A program made the position numbers and the translations under genes. From NCBI GenBank assembly GCA_002478115.1, contig DLMH01000054.1, positions 1 through 64,000 on the forward strand: DNA of 64,000 nt, given 5' to 3'. Source of the stretch: Candidatus Acidiferrum typicum (GTDB taxonomy: Bacteria; Acidobacteriota; Terriglobia; Acidiferrales; UBA7541). The notes beneath the pieces were generated by a model. It did not search any database, was not told the origin of the DNA, and saw only the letters and a list, made by a program, of their open reading frames with translations. Shown here one piece after another: positions 52,590 to 60,777 of the stretch (position 1 is the stretch's first letter; every line of letters starts with the position of its first letter).

Positions 52590-53042
52590 ATGCAACTCGA
52601 CATCAACGAAATACAGAAATATTTACCGCACCGCTATCCGTTTCTGATGATTGATAAGGTGCTGGAAATGGTGCGGTTCAAACGGATCGTGGCGGCGAAG
52701 AGCGTCACGATCAACGAGGCTTACTTCCAAGGCCATTTTCCCGGGAAGCCGGTGATGCCGGGCGTGCTGATACTGGAGTCGATGGCACAGGCCGGCGGAT
52801 TGCTGCTGCTGCAGGAGATCCCAGACCGCGACCGCAAGCTGATGTATTTGGCCTCGATGACGGACGTGAAGTTCCGCCGGCCAGTGGTGCCCGGTGATCA
52901 ATTGCGGATCGAAGTGGACGTCCTAACGTGGAAGGGCGATCTGTGCAAGATCAAGGCCAAGGCGTTCGTTGAGGGCAAGCTGACGACGGAAGCGACGATG
53001 TTGTGCGTGATGGCCGACCGCGAAGAGCCAACGAAATCCTGA
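52590..53042 (+). CDS. fabZ: 3-hydroxyacyl-ACP dehydratase FabZ
   Basis: The 150-residue hot-dog fold enzyme dehydrates 3-hydroxyacyl-ACP in fatty-acid synthesis. The catalytic His is in GHFPGKPVMPGVLILESMAQAGG (His49 in GHF; Glu63 in the following helix), and HRYPFLMIDKV marks the N-terminal active-site wall. I chose the ATG at 52590, which gives the family's usual start (LDINEIQKYLPHRYPF); the frame is open to 52419 without homology. The lpxA gene follows after two bases. FabZ and LpxA share the 3-hydroxyacyl-ACP pool, which fits the lipid A gene order. Confidence 0.93.
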   Translation: MQLDINEIQKYLPHRYPFLMIDKVLEMVRFKRIVAAKSVTINEAYFQGHFPGKPVMPGVLILESMAQAGGLLLLQEIPDRDRKLMYLASMTDVKFRRPVVPGDQLRIEVDVLTWKGDLCKIKAKAFVEGKLTTEATMLCVMADREEPTKS

Positions 53043-53044
53043 AC

Positions 53045-53830
53045 ATGGGCGAGGTTCAAATCCACGCGCAAGCGCTTGTTTCGCCGGAAGCGAAGTTGGG
53101 GAAAGGTGTGCAAGTCGGGGCATTCGCGGTGGTGGGGTCCGGCGTCGAGTTGGGCCAAGGGTGCGTGCTGCACGAGCACGCGGTGGTGCGAGGCCCGGCG
53201 AAATTCGGGGCGCGAAACGTGTTTCACCCGTTCACAGTGATTGGGGGCGATCCGCAGGACCATACGTATCGCGGGGAGCGCGTCGAATTGGCCGCAGGCG
53301 ATGGAAACATTTTTCGCGAGTACGTGACCATCAGCCGGGGAACAACCAAGGGCGGCGGGACTACGCGCGTTGGGAATGAGAATTTTTTTCTGGCGTATTC
53401 GCATGTGGGACACGATTGCCAGGTGGGAAACAACACGTTGTTTGTGAATGGCGCGACGCTCGCGGGTCACGTAACGGTGCAGGATTACGTGACGATCGGC
53501 GCATTTTCGCCGGTGCACCAGTTCTGCCGGTTGGGGCGCTACGCCTACATCGGCGCGTGCACCGTAATCACGCAGGATGTGCTGCCGTTTGCACTGGTGG
53601 TGACCGAGCGGGAGACGAAGTGCTTCGGCCCAAATACCATCGGGCTGGAGCGCAAGGGATTTTCGGCGGAGCGGATCAAGACGCTGCAGCGGGCGTTCCG
53701 GGTGCTGTTGCGATCCAGGAAAAATACTTCGCAGGCGCTGGCAGAGCTGCGGAAAACATGGGGAGATTCCGCGGACGTAAAAGAACTGATGGATTTCGTG
53801 GAGAAGGCGGAGCGCGGGATCGTGAAGTAA
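53045..53830 (+). CDS. lpxA: UDP-N-acetylglucosamine acyltransferase
   Basis: The 261-residue left-handed beta-helix trimer adds a 3-hydroxyacyl chain to UDP-GlcNAc, the first step of lipid A synthesis. Hexapeptide repeats fill residues 5-190 (VQIHAQALVSPEAKLGKGVQVGAFAVVG and so on). The catalytic His is His123 in HVGHDCQVGNN. IGGDPQD and GNIFREYVTISRGT are LpxA-specific. The C-terminal helical part is normal. Start 2 bases after fabZ stop. The lpxI gene follows after about 120 bases. Confidence 0.95.
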   Translation: MGEVQIHAQALVSPEAKLGKGVQVGAFAVVGSGVELGQGCVLHEHAVVRGPAKFGARNVFHPFTVIGGDPQDHTYRGERVELAAGDGNIFREYVTISRGTTKGGGTTRVGNENFFLAYSHVGHDCQVGNNTLFVNGATLAGHVTVQDYVTIGAFSPVHQFCRLGRYAYIGACTVITQDVLPFALVVTERETKCFGPNTIGLERKGFSAERIKTLQRAFRVLLRSRKNTSQALAELRKTWGDSADVKELMDFVEKAERGIVK

Positions 53831-53954
53831 GAGCAGGGCTGGCAAGGGCTGGGGTGCTTCCTGTCAGAACAACAAATGAGGATCTAAAAAAGGGAAGAGT
53901 GGATGGGTGGCCGAATACGCCGCCGGCGACCGAAGCGCGGTCTGGGCTTTTGAA

Positions 53955-54824
53955 ATGAATGAAGACAGGGAAGGCTGGGGACTGATCGCGGGGAACGGGC
54001 GATTTCCGTTTCTAGTGCTGGAGGGCGCGCGAAGCCAGGGAATTGAGATGGCGGTAATCGCGCTTAAGGAAGAGGCTTCGCCGGAACTGGCACAAGCCGC
54101 GAAGCGTGTACACTGGGTCAGCCTGGGAGAACTGAGCAAGGCCATCGAATTGTTGCAGAGCGAAGGTGTGACGCGCGCGGTGATGGCCGGTCAGGTGAAG
54201 CACAACAAGATTTTCAGCGCGATCCGGCCGGACTGGAAGCTGGCGAAACTGCTGATTTCGTTGCCCAGGAAAAACACGGATTCCCTGATCGGCGCGGTTG
54301 CCAAAATGCTTGAGGAGGAAGGGATTCAACTGGTGGATTCCACGCTGTTTCTGAAGCCGCTGTTGCCGGACGCGGGTGTGTTGACGCGCCGTGCGCCCAA
54401 TGAGCACGAAGCCGCCGACCTCGCCTACGGGTTGGGCGTGGCGCGGCAGATCGCGGCGATGGATATCGGGCAGACCGTGGTGATCGCGGACCGCGCATGC
54501 GTGGCGGTGGAAGCGATGGAAGGAACGGATGAGACAATGGAGCGTGCGGCGCGGTTTGCGAATGGGCGGCCGTTGGTCGTCGTGAAGGTGAGCAAGCCGG
54601 GGCAGGATATGCGCTTCGATGTACCCGTCGTGGGGCTCCCGACCGTCGAAACCATGAAGCGCACAGGGGCCACGGCGCTGGCCATTGACGCGGCGCGCAC
54701 GCTGCTCTTTGACCGGTCCAAGCTGATCGAACTGGCGGACACCGCAGGGATTGCCATACAAGCCTTTTCTCCCGACCAGGTTGCGGAACCCAAACGGGGT
54801 TCCGAGGGAATGAATAAAGAATGA
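53955..54824 (+). CDS. lpxI: UDP-2,3-diacylglucosamine pyrophosphatase LpxI
   Basis: The 289-residue DUF1009 protein removes UMP from UDP-2,3-diacylglucosamine to give lipid X. Evidence: WGLIAGNGRFPFLVLEGAR at the start, AGQVKHNKIFS, DSLIGAVAKMLEEEGIQLVDSTLFL, and a C-terminal domain ending PVVGLPTVETMKRTGATALAIDA. LpxI replaces LpxH in many non-gamma-proteobacterial Gram-negatives. The ATG at 53955 fits the family start but has no clear ribosome site; a GTG at 53907 is an in-frame alternative. The stop overlaps the next start by ATGA. Confidence 0.93.
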   Translation: MNEDREGWGLIAGNGRFPFLVLEGARSQGIEMAVIALKEEASPELAQAAKRVHWVSLGELSKAIELLQSEGVTRAVMAGQVKHNKIFSAIRPDWKLAKLLISLPRKNTDSLIGAVAKMLEEEGIQLVDSTLFLKPLLPDAGVLTRRAPNEHEAADLAYGLGVARQIAAMDIGQTVVIADRACVAVEAMEGTDETMERAARFANGRPLVVVKVSKPGQDMRFDVPVVGLPTVETMKRTGATALAIDAARTLLFDRSKLIELADTAGIAIQAFSPDQVAEPKRGSEGMNKE

Positions 54825-55831
54825 GTGGGAACAGCGGCCAGGCGGGAGACCCGCGGAAAATTCGGGTAGCTGTAGTGGGAACGGGGGAATTCGGCCGGAA
54901 CCACGTGCGGGTGTATCGCGAAATGGGGAGTGTGGAGCTGGCCGGGGTCTTCGACCGGGATGGGGCGCGCGCAACGACGATAGCGCAAGAATTTGCGACT
55001 CGCGCGTTCAACCGGTTAGAGGAGTTGCGCGGGGCTGTGGACGCGGCCACCGTGGCCGTGCCGACGGTGGCGCACGCGGAAGTAGGCTGCCGATTGATGG
55101 AGATGGGCATCGATGTGTTGGTCGAGAAGCCCATGGCCAGCACCTTGGCGGAAGCGGATGCCCTGCTGGACGCGGCCAGCCGCCATGCGCGGATTCTGCA
55201 GGTAGGGCATGTGGAGCGCTTCAATCCGGCGGTGCTGGCGGTGGAACCCATCGTGAGCCGTCCACTGTTTTTTGAAGTGCACCGGCTGGGCGTATTCACA
55301 CCACGCAGCCTGGATGTGGACGTAATCTACGATTTGATGATCCACGACCTGGATATTCTGCTGGCGCTGGTAAAAGAGCGCGTGACGGAAGTGAAAGCGG
55401 TGGGAATTCCCGTGCTGACGGACAAAGTGGACATTGCGCATGCGCGGCTGGAGTTTGCAGGCGGCGCGGTGGCCAACGTGACCGCGAGCCGCGTCTCCAC
55501 GGAGCGCGTGCGGAAAATGCGGTTTTTCCAGCGGCACGAGTACATTTCCCTGGATTACGCGCGGCGCGATGCATTGCGGATTGGCGTGAAGAGGCCGGGT
55601 CCGCAACCGGAATTTGCGTTTGAAAAGCTGGCGGCACCGTCGGTCGAGCCACTGCGCGGGGAACTCGAAGCGTTTGTGGAGGCGGTGCGAACGCGAGTTT
55701 CCCCGAAGACGGATGGGACGTCAGGGCGAGCCGCGTTGGAGTTAGCGAGCGCGGTGATGACGAGCATCCGGGAGCACGCTGCGCGCGTCCAACCTGTAGC
55801 GCCATCCGGGGTGGATAAAACAAAAAGATGA
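54821..55831 (+). CDS. Gfo/Idh/MocA family oxidoreductase of the lipid A cluster
   Basis: The 336-residue protein starts with a Rossmann motif VAVVGTGEFGRNHVRVY (about 15-31), then VPTVAHAEVG and VEKPMASTLAEADALLDAA, where the EKP Lys is catalytic in this family. The C-terminal half (FFEVHRLGVFTPRSLDVDVIYDLMIHDLDILLAL) binds substrate. It oxidises a sugar or sugar nucleotide with NAD(P). Location between lpxI and tonB suggests a UDP-sugar substrate in lipid A or glycan modification, as for GnnA-like dehydrogenases. No GnnB-type aminotransferase is visible here. It overlaps both neighbours by ATGA. Confidence 0.85.
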   Translation: MSGNSGQAGDPRKIRVAVVGTGEFGRNHVRVYREMGSVELAGVFDRDGARATTIAQEFATRAFNRLEELRGAVDAATVAVPTVAHAEVGCRLMEMGIDVLVEKPMASTLAEADALLDAASRHARILQVGHVERFNPAVLAVEPIVSRPLFFEVHRLGVFTPRSLDVDVIYDLMIHDLDILLALVKERVTEVKAVGIPVLTDKVDIAHARLEFAGGAVANVTASRVSTERVRKMRFFQRHEYISLDYARRDALRIGVKRPGPQPEFAFEKLAAPSVEPLRGELEAFVEAVRTRVSPKTDGTSGRAALELASAVMTSIREHAARVQPVAPSGVDKTKR

Positions 55832-57168
55832 TTCCGCGAATTCTGGTACCGATTGGCGCCCGCCTGCCAGCCACCGATGTGGCGACAACGCGGCGGCGGC
55901 CGACCACGCTGGACGAACGGACTTTAGTGCCGTCGAACTTGCCGATTGTAAGGCTGGACGGTCAATCGACCATTCCAACGAACCTGCCACTCGAATCCAT
56001 CGCTACCCGCGTGGTGGTGCCGCGGGACATCAATGTGGAAGCGGTGCAGCGGCCGGAGGAGTCCCACCTGCCGCTCCAGCCGACGGACATGGACGAGCGC
56101 GTGACCGTGCCGCAAGGCGCCGTGCCGCCGGAGGAGTTTTCGCCACTGCCGCCGGTTTCGGAAGAACTGGTTGAGCCGGACATCCTGCAAACGGGCGAGG
56201 TGGCGTTCCTGACGCCGACGCGGCCAAGCCAAGGGTCGCTTGGCGACGCAATAACGCGCGTCGTGTCCATCACTCTGCACATCTTGCTGGCGCTGTTCCT
56301 GGTTTTCGAGCCGAAAATCTTTGGGCCGCACGTGCGTACGAACGAGGAAGAGGAGATCGCGCGGCGACAAATCACGGTTCTTTTGCCGCCGGGCGCGCTG
56401 GAATCGTTGAAGCCCTCGCCCAGGTCGGCGCCGGTGCCCCATGAATCCATGAGCGTCGATCCCAAGATTCTGCGCAGGGTTGCGCCACCCATCGAGCCGC
56501 CTGCTCCTCCGCCACAACCTGAACCACCGAAGAGAGAGCTGCCAAGCGCGCCAGTACCGCAGCCCAACGCGGTTGCGCCGCCGATGCCGCCGCCGCAAGG
56601 AGCCAGAGGCGATTTTCCCAAGACACCGCTGAAGCTGGAGACTCCCGATATGCCGGTGCCACAGAGCGGATTGAACCTGCCGAAACAGTCATCCCCTGGC
56701 GACGCCATTCGCGAAGCCGCGCGACAATCAGGGAAAATGAATTCGCCGGCGCCCATTGGCGGCGGCGGGCGACTCCCGGGCGGGGGTGGGCAAGGGGGCG
56801 GCGGTGGACACGGAAGCGCCTACGCGGGAATCCAGATGCTCACGGACAATGAGGGCATCGATTTCCAGGACTACCTGCACCGCGTGTACATCAAGGTGAA
56901 GCAGAACTGGGAGGCGGTAATGCCGGCGTCCGTGTACTTGGGCGACCAGGGAGTGGTGTCGCTGCAATTCCGCATCATGAAGGATGGCTCGGTGCCCGAC
57001 GGGGATCCTGCGCAAGTGTACAGTTCGGGGAAAGAACCATTGGATCGAGCGGCATTTTCGTCGATCCGCGGATCCAATCCGTTTCAGCCTCTTCCGTCCA
57101 AATTCAAGGCGGAGTACATCGTGCTGCGTTTCACTTACTATTACAACCTGCAGCCGCCAAACAATTGA
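55828..57168 (+). CDS. TonB-like energy transducer with long cytosolic N-terminus
   Basis: The 446-residue protein has an unusual cytosolic N-terminus of about 140 residues with recurring RxxVP-type motifs (ERTLVP, RVVVP, ERVTVP). The membrane helix is about 144-160 (RVVSITLHILLALFLVF). A Pro-rich spacer follows (PPIEPPAPPPQPEPPKRE, then a Gly-rich run). The C-terminal TonB-type beta-domain covers about 360-446: HRVYIKVKQNWEAVMP, LQFRIMKDGSVPD, and SSGKEPLDRAAFSSIRGSNPFQPLP. It should pass proton-motive energy to outer membrane receptors. Overlaps the Gfo/Idh gene by ATGA. No ExbB/ExbD is adjacent. Confidence 0.85.
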   Translation: MIPRILVPIGARLPATDVATTRRRPTTLDERTLVPSNLPIVRLDGQSTIPTNLPLESIATRVVVPRDINVEAVQRPEESHLPLQPTDMDERVTVPQGAVPPEEFSPLPPVSEELVEPDILQTGEVAFLTPTRPSQGSLGDAITRVVSITLHILLALFLVFEPKIFGPHVRTNEEEEIARRQITVLLPPGALESLKPSPRSAPVPHESMSVDPKILRRVAPPIEPPAPPPQPEPPKRELPSAPVPQPNAVAPPMPPPQGARGDFPKTPLKLETPDMPVPQSGLNLPKQSSPGDAIREAARQSGKMNSPAPIGGGGRLPGGGGQGGGGGHGSAYAGIQMLTDNEGIDFQDYLHRVYIKVKQNWEAVMPASVYLGDQGVVSLQFRIMKDGSVPDGDPAQVYSSGKEPLDRAAFSSIRGSNPFQPLPSKFKAEYIVLRFTYYYNLQPPNN

Positions 57169-57533
57169 CCCGATTTTCTCATAAACTACAATTCATCCGT
57201 TTTTCCAGTCCAGTAAGACAGCGTCACTCTGAGACGATCCGATGAGGATCGCCGAAGGATCCCAACAATTAAAATTGGGCGCCGTGTGTAAGTTGAGATC
57301 CTTCGGGGCGCAAACGACGCGTCCCTCAGGATGACAGCGTGCTACGCTGTTTGAATAGCGGGTAAAAGGGCATCACATGAGAAATTCAGATTAGCAGACG
57401 CCCCCCGAATGGCGGCCGGCGCATAAGGATTTTTTCCAGGTGCGGGAGCCCGGTGATCTGGCGGTGGTTTCCGTACGAACTGCAACGCGGACCTCTTTTT
57501 GCTGATCTGTTACCATTCTGCTGAGGCAGAGGC
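57169..57533. repeat. Gap with a B-like repeat carrying different stems
   Basis: Positions about 57223-57345 resemble a B element (gtcactctgagacgatccg, ctcaggatgacagc). Inside, 57252-57261 (ccgaaggatc) is exactly complementary to 57297-57306 (gatccttcgg), and the hairpins cgatcc...ggatcg and cccaa...ttggg are nested. Nothing recognisable follows up to the small ORF at 57534. Confidence 0.55.
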
Positions 57534-57635
57534 ATGAAGCTGGCCCGGCAACAGGTGCTCGGGAGCGTGTTGATCGCGCTAATCGTGCTGGTGGTGCTGC
57601 TAATCCGAGCCTGGCCGCTGCTGTTCCGCAAATGA
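57534..57635 (+). CDS. Single-helix membrane peptide (33 residues) coupled to miaA
   Basis: The ATG at 57534 is preceded by gaggcagaggc, a good ribosome site. The peptide is MKLARQQVLGSVLIALIV followed by a hydrophobic run and RAWPLLFRK, a single membrane helix with basic ends. Its stop overlaps the miaA start by 4 bases (ATGA), so the two are translationally coupled. I do not recognise a family. It may be a leader whose translation sets miaA expression or a genuine small membrane protein. Confidence 0.55.
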   Translation: MKLARQQVLGSVLIALIVLVVLLIRAWPLLFRK

Positions 57636-58600
57636 GCGAACCCCGCGAATTGCCTCTCGTAGTCATCGTAGGACCCACCGCTTCCGGAAAATCGAAATTG
57701 GCTGTGTGGCTGGCCCTGCAAGCGGGCGGCGAAGTGATTGCCTGCGATTCCACGCAGATGTACCGCGGTTTTGACATCGGCACCGCGAAGCCCAGCGCGG
57801 AAGAGCGCCAGGGCGTTCCGCACCACATGATGGATTTGCTGGATCCCGGCGAAGAGGCTACGGCAGGGGGATACCGCGAGCGGGCGATCGGCGTGCTGGA
57901 AGACCTTCGCGTCCGGCAACGTCTGCCGATATTGACGGCGGGGACAGGGCTGTACTTGCGCGCCCTACTCGAGGGATTGGCGGACGTGCCACAGCGCTCG
58001 GAAAGCCTGAGAGAGAGATTGCGAACGAGCGCGGCGGAGCACGCCCCGGGACATTTGCACCGGATCTTGCTGTGGCTCGATCCCATCTCTGCGGGAAAGA
58101 TTGCAGCCGCAGACGAGCAGAAGCTGATACGCACAATCGAAGTGTGCCTGCTGGCGAAGAAGCCGATGTCGGAAGTGCAACGGAGCGGAAGGACACCCTT
58201 GCCAGGCTGGCGAGCTGTGAGGATCGGGTTACAGCCAGAACGTGAGGAGCTGTACAAGCGCGTGCACGCGAGGACGGAAGCGATGCTGGCCAGCGGGTGG
58301 ATGGAGGAAGTGCGGGGAATGGCAGCAGGCGGTTTCCCAGACGAGGCGAAGCCATTTGACTTCATCGGCTACCGTGAATTGCGGGCGGTCTTGCGCGGGG
58401 AGATGAAATTGGAGGAGGCGCGAACAGCGATTCAGCAGGCCACGCGACGCTATGCCAAGCGACAAATCACGTGGTTCCGGCGAGAAGCTGGCGTGCATTG
58501 GTTGGGCGGGTTCGGAGATGATCCCAAGATCCAGTGGCAGGCGTTGGGCATCGTGCGCGAGGAGTTGCAGGGCGCGGTTCTGGGGAGAATGGACGTATAA
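57632..58600 (+). CDS. miaA: tRNA dimethylallyltransferase
   Basis: The 322-residue enzyme adds a dimethylallyl group to A37 of tRNAs that read UNN codons. It has the P-loop GPTASGKSKLA (about 11-21), CDSTQMYRGFDIGTAKPS (about 38-55), GVPHHMMDLLDP, GTGLYLRALLEG and FDFIGYRELRAVLRGEM followed by ATRRYAKRQITWFRRE, the tRNA-binding part. All are diagnostic. Its start overlaps the small membrane peptide by ATGA. hflX follows after 70 bases. In Escherichia coli the order is miaA-hfq-hflX; no hfq reading frame is seen here. Confidence 0.95.
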   Translation: MSEPRELPLVVIVGPTASGKSKLAVWLALQAGGEVIACDSTQMYRGFDIGTAKPSAEERQGVPHHMMDLLDPGEEATAGGYRERAIGVLEDLRVRQRLPILTAGTGLYLRALLEGLADVPQRSESLRERLRTSAAEHAPGHLHRILLWLDPISAGKIAAADEQKLIRTIEVCLLAKKPMSEVQRSGRTPLPGWRAVRIGLQPEREELYKRVHARTEAMLASGWMEEVRGMAAGGFPDEAKPFDFIGYRELRAVLRGEMKLEEARTAIQQATRRYAKRQITWFRREAGVHWLGGFGDDPKIQWQALGIVREELQGAVLGRMDV

Positions 58601-58670
58601 TTGAGGCGATGAGGCAGGTTGGTGCGATAAAGTGCAGTGAAGGCATGATGACTCCCGGTTGTATTCACCC

Positions 58671-60062
58671 GTGAAAACACAACACGCTACTTCCGCGGCT
58701 GAACGTGTCCTCCTGGTGGGCGTGGGATGGAAGCGGGCGCCACGCTTTCCTGGCATGCCGACGGGAGAGCAGGGCCGCGAATCGTTGCTGGAGCTTGAGG
58801 AACTGGCGCGCAGCGCCGGGGCGGAGATAGCAGGCACGGTGTTTCAGTTGCGCGAGGCGGCGGACCCCGCAACGCTGGTCGGGCGCGGGAAATTAGATGA
58901 GATTCGCGCGGAAGCCAACGCCCGTGGGGCGCCGTTGATCATTTTCGACAGCGAACTCACCCCGATGCAACAACGCAACATCGAGGAGGCTACCGAGCAT
59001 CGGGTGATTGATCGCACGCAACTTATCCTGGATATTTTTGCGAAGCACGCGCGGAGCCGCGAAGGACAATTGCAGGTGGAGCTGGCGCAGTTGAACTACA
59101 TGCTGCCGCGGCTGACGGGGCGCGGCACGCAGATGTCCCGGCTCGGCGGCAAGAGCGGCGGCGGGGGATCCGGAGGCACGGGTGGAGGAGCCGGCCGCAT
59201 CGGCGTGCGCGGACCTGGCGAAAAGAAACTGGAAACCGACCGGCGTCGCATTCGCGACCGGGTAGGGAAAATTCAGGACAGCATCAACGAAGTACGCAAA
59301 CAGCGAGCGCTGCGGCGGGAAGCGCGCAACGCCGTGCCGCTGGGAACGGTCGCGCTGGTGGGATACACCAACGCGGGGAAATCGACGCTGTTCAATGCCC
59401 TGAGCCGCGCGGAGGTGCTGGTGTCCTCGAGGATGTTCGCGACGCTGGACCCGACGGTGAGGGCGATCCGCCTGCCGTCGAACCGGCGCATCCTGGTATC
59501 GGACACGGTGGGGTTCATCCGCGACTTGCCGAAAGGACTGATCACGGCGTTTCGCGCCACCCTCGAAGAAGTGCAGGAGGCGGCGCTGCTGCTGCAGGTG
59601 AGCGATATATCGAATCCCCGGCACGAGGAATTGGACGTGGAAGTCGAGAAAATTCTGGATGAGCTGGGCGTGATGGGAAGGCCACGGCTGCGCGTGTTTA
59701 ACAAAGTGGACCGCCTAACGGAGGCGCAGCGCCAGGAACTCGAAGCAGCTTGGCGAGGCACTGGCGGAGGAACACCGCCGGTGTTCGTTTCGGCGCTCAC
59801 AGAAGAAGGGCTGGAGGAGTTGCTGAGGCGGATGGATGTGGCGGTGCCTGTGGACCCCGTGGTAAAGCTTTCCCTGCACATGCCGCTGAGTGAAGGGCGG
59901 TCTCTGGCGCTGATACACGCGCTGGGGCGCGTGCTTCATTCTCAGGTGAGCGAGTCGCACATGGATCTGGAGGCGGAAGTTCCGGAGACGATCGCGCGGC
60001 GGCTGAAGCTCAACGATTTTGTTGTGAAGGGAACTTCGCGAAGTTCGCCCGCGTATCTTTAA
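58671..60062 (+). CDS. hflX: GTPase HflX
   Basis: The 463-residue ribosome-associated GTPase has an N-terminal HflX domain (VGVGWKRAP, VGRGKLDEIRAEANARGAPLIIFDSELTPMQQRNIEE), a Gly-rich linker (GGGGSGGTGGGAGRIGVRGPGEKKLETDRRRIRDRV), and the G domain: GYTNAGKST (G1), DPTVRAI, DTVGFIRDLP (G3) and FNKVD (G4). HflX splits or rescues stalled ribosomes under stress. The GTG at 58671 is the better start; an in-frame TTG at 58659 is possible. It follows miaA on the same strand, the usual neighbour. A 66-residue membrane protein gene follows. Confidence 0.93.
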   Translation: MKTQHATSAAERVLLVGVGWKRAPRFPGMPTGEQGRESLLELEELARSAGAEIAGTVFQLREAADPATLVGRGKLDEIRAEANARGAPLIIFDSELTPMQQRNIEEATEHRVIDRTQLILDIFAKHARSREGQLQVELAQLNYMLPRLTGRGTQMSRLGGKSGGGGSGGTGGGAGRIGVRGPGEKKLETDRRRIRDRVGKIQDSINEVRKQRALRREARNAVPLGTVALVGYTNAGKSTLFNALSRAEVLVSSRMFATLDPTVRAIRLPSNRRILVSDTVGFIRDLPKGLITAFRATLEEVQEAALLLQVSDISNPRHEELDVEVEKILDELGVMGRPRLRVFNKVDRLTEAQRQELEAAWRGTGGGTPPVFVSALTEEGLEELLRRMDVAVPVDPVVKLSLHMPLSEGRSLALIHALGRVLHSQVSESHMDLEAEVPETIARRLKLNDFVVKGTSRSSPAYL

Positions 60063-60076
60063 GTGGGGTGAGAATC

Positions 60077-60277
60077 ATGGCCGCTTTCATTTTGTGGTGT
60101 CTCTTGCTGGTGGTATGTTGGCCGCTTGCGCTCTTGGCGCTGGTGCTGTATCCGTTGATTTGGCTGTTGCTGCTGCCATTCCGGATTGTGGGAATTGCGG
60201 TGGGTGGAGTGTTTGAACTATTGCGTGCCATTCTCTTCCTGCCGGCACGCGTGCTGCGCGGTCCGCGGGCGATTTGA
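60077..60277 (+). CDS. Small membrane protein after hflX
   Basis: The 66-residue protein is almost wholly hydrophobic: AAFILWCLLLVVCWPLALLALVLYPLIWLLLLPFRIVGIAVGG, then a basic end (RAILFLPARVLRGPRAI). Two membrane segments are likely. The ATG at 60077 has a GGGGTGAG site close upstream and starts 14 bases after the hflX stop, so it is probably co-transcribed. No family is recognised. Confidence 0.6.
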   Translation: MAAFILWCLLLVVCWPLALLALVLYPLIWLLLLPFRIVGIAVGGVFELLRAILFLPARVLRGPRAI

Positions 60278-60777
60278 AGCGAAGCGAAAATGTGGAGCGT
60301 TACTTCCGGGTAACTACCTCCAATTCCGCGAAATGTGAACAAAATATGACAATTAGCGGGGGCGGGACAAGGTTCCCCGAGGTCGTGTCCCGTTGTGGAA
60401 AAGTTTGTGGAAACTTGCAGCCAGCACCCGGAGGCAACCAGAGCACAAAACGCTGTCGAGGAAAGAGGCCATTTCGGAAGTCTCTGTAAGTTATTGAATA
60501 TGCATGTCTTAAATATTCTTGCTCTTCCCTGTGGAGATTGCCGGGATGCTTTTCCGGCAGAGAGTGCCACCAGACTTTTGCACAGCTTTGCAGCAGGGGT
60601 GTTACGAAAGAGTATCCGGCTGCCCGTTGGCAGCGCCCCCTGCGTAGTAACCCCAAAGTACAGCCCCGGCTGGGTCACAAGAGCAAGCTTCCAGCGTTGA
60701 CGCTTTCCAGAGCGGAGTCTATAGTGAGCCGAGTGGTGGTGTGTTGCCGCAAAGGCAGCGCCCGCTATCGTGGCCCT
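60278..60777. other. Gap with several DnaA-box-like sites around an A+T-rich stretch
   Basis: Matches to the box TTWTNCACA or its complement are at 60394-60402 (tgtggaaaa) and 60576-60584 (ttttgcaca), with near matches at 60406-60414 (tgtggaaac) and 60530-60538 (tgtggagat). Positions 60486-60520 are A+T-rich (ttattgaatatgcatg, then ttaaatattctt). No origin gene is nearby. No A, B or C repeat is present. The pgsA frame is open upstream of its ATG at 60778 without homology. Confidence 0.35.

Noticed and set aside
60538..60777. Longer N-terminus for pgsA
   Set aside because: PgsA begins at the MNLPNSLTVLR motif; upstream codons show no homology and cover a possible regulatory region.
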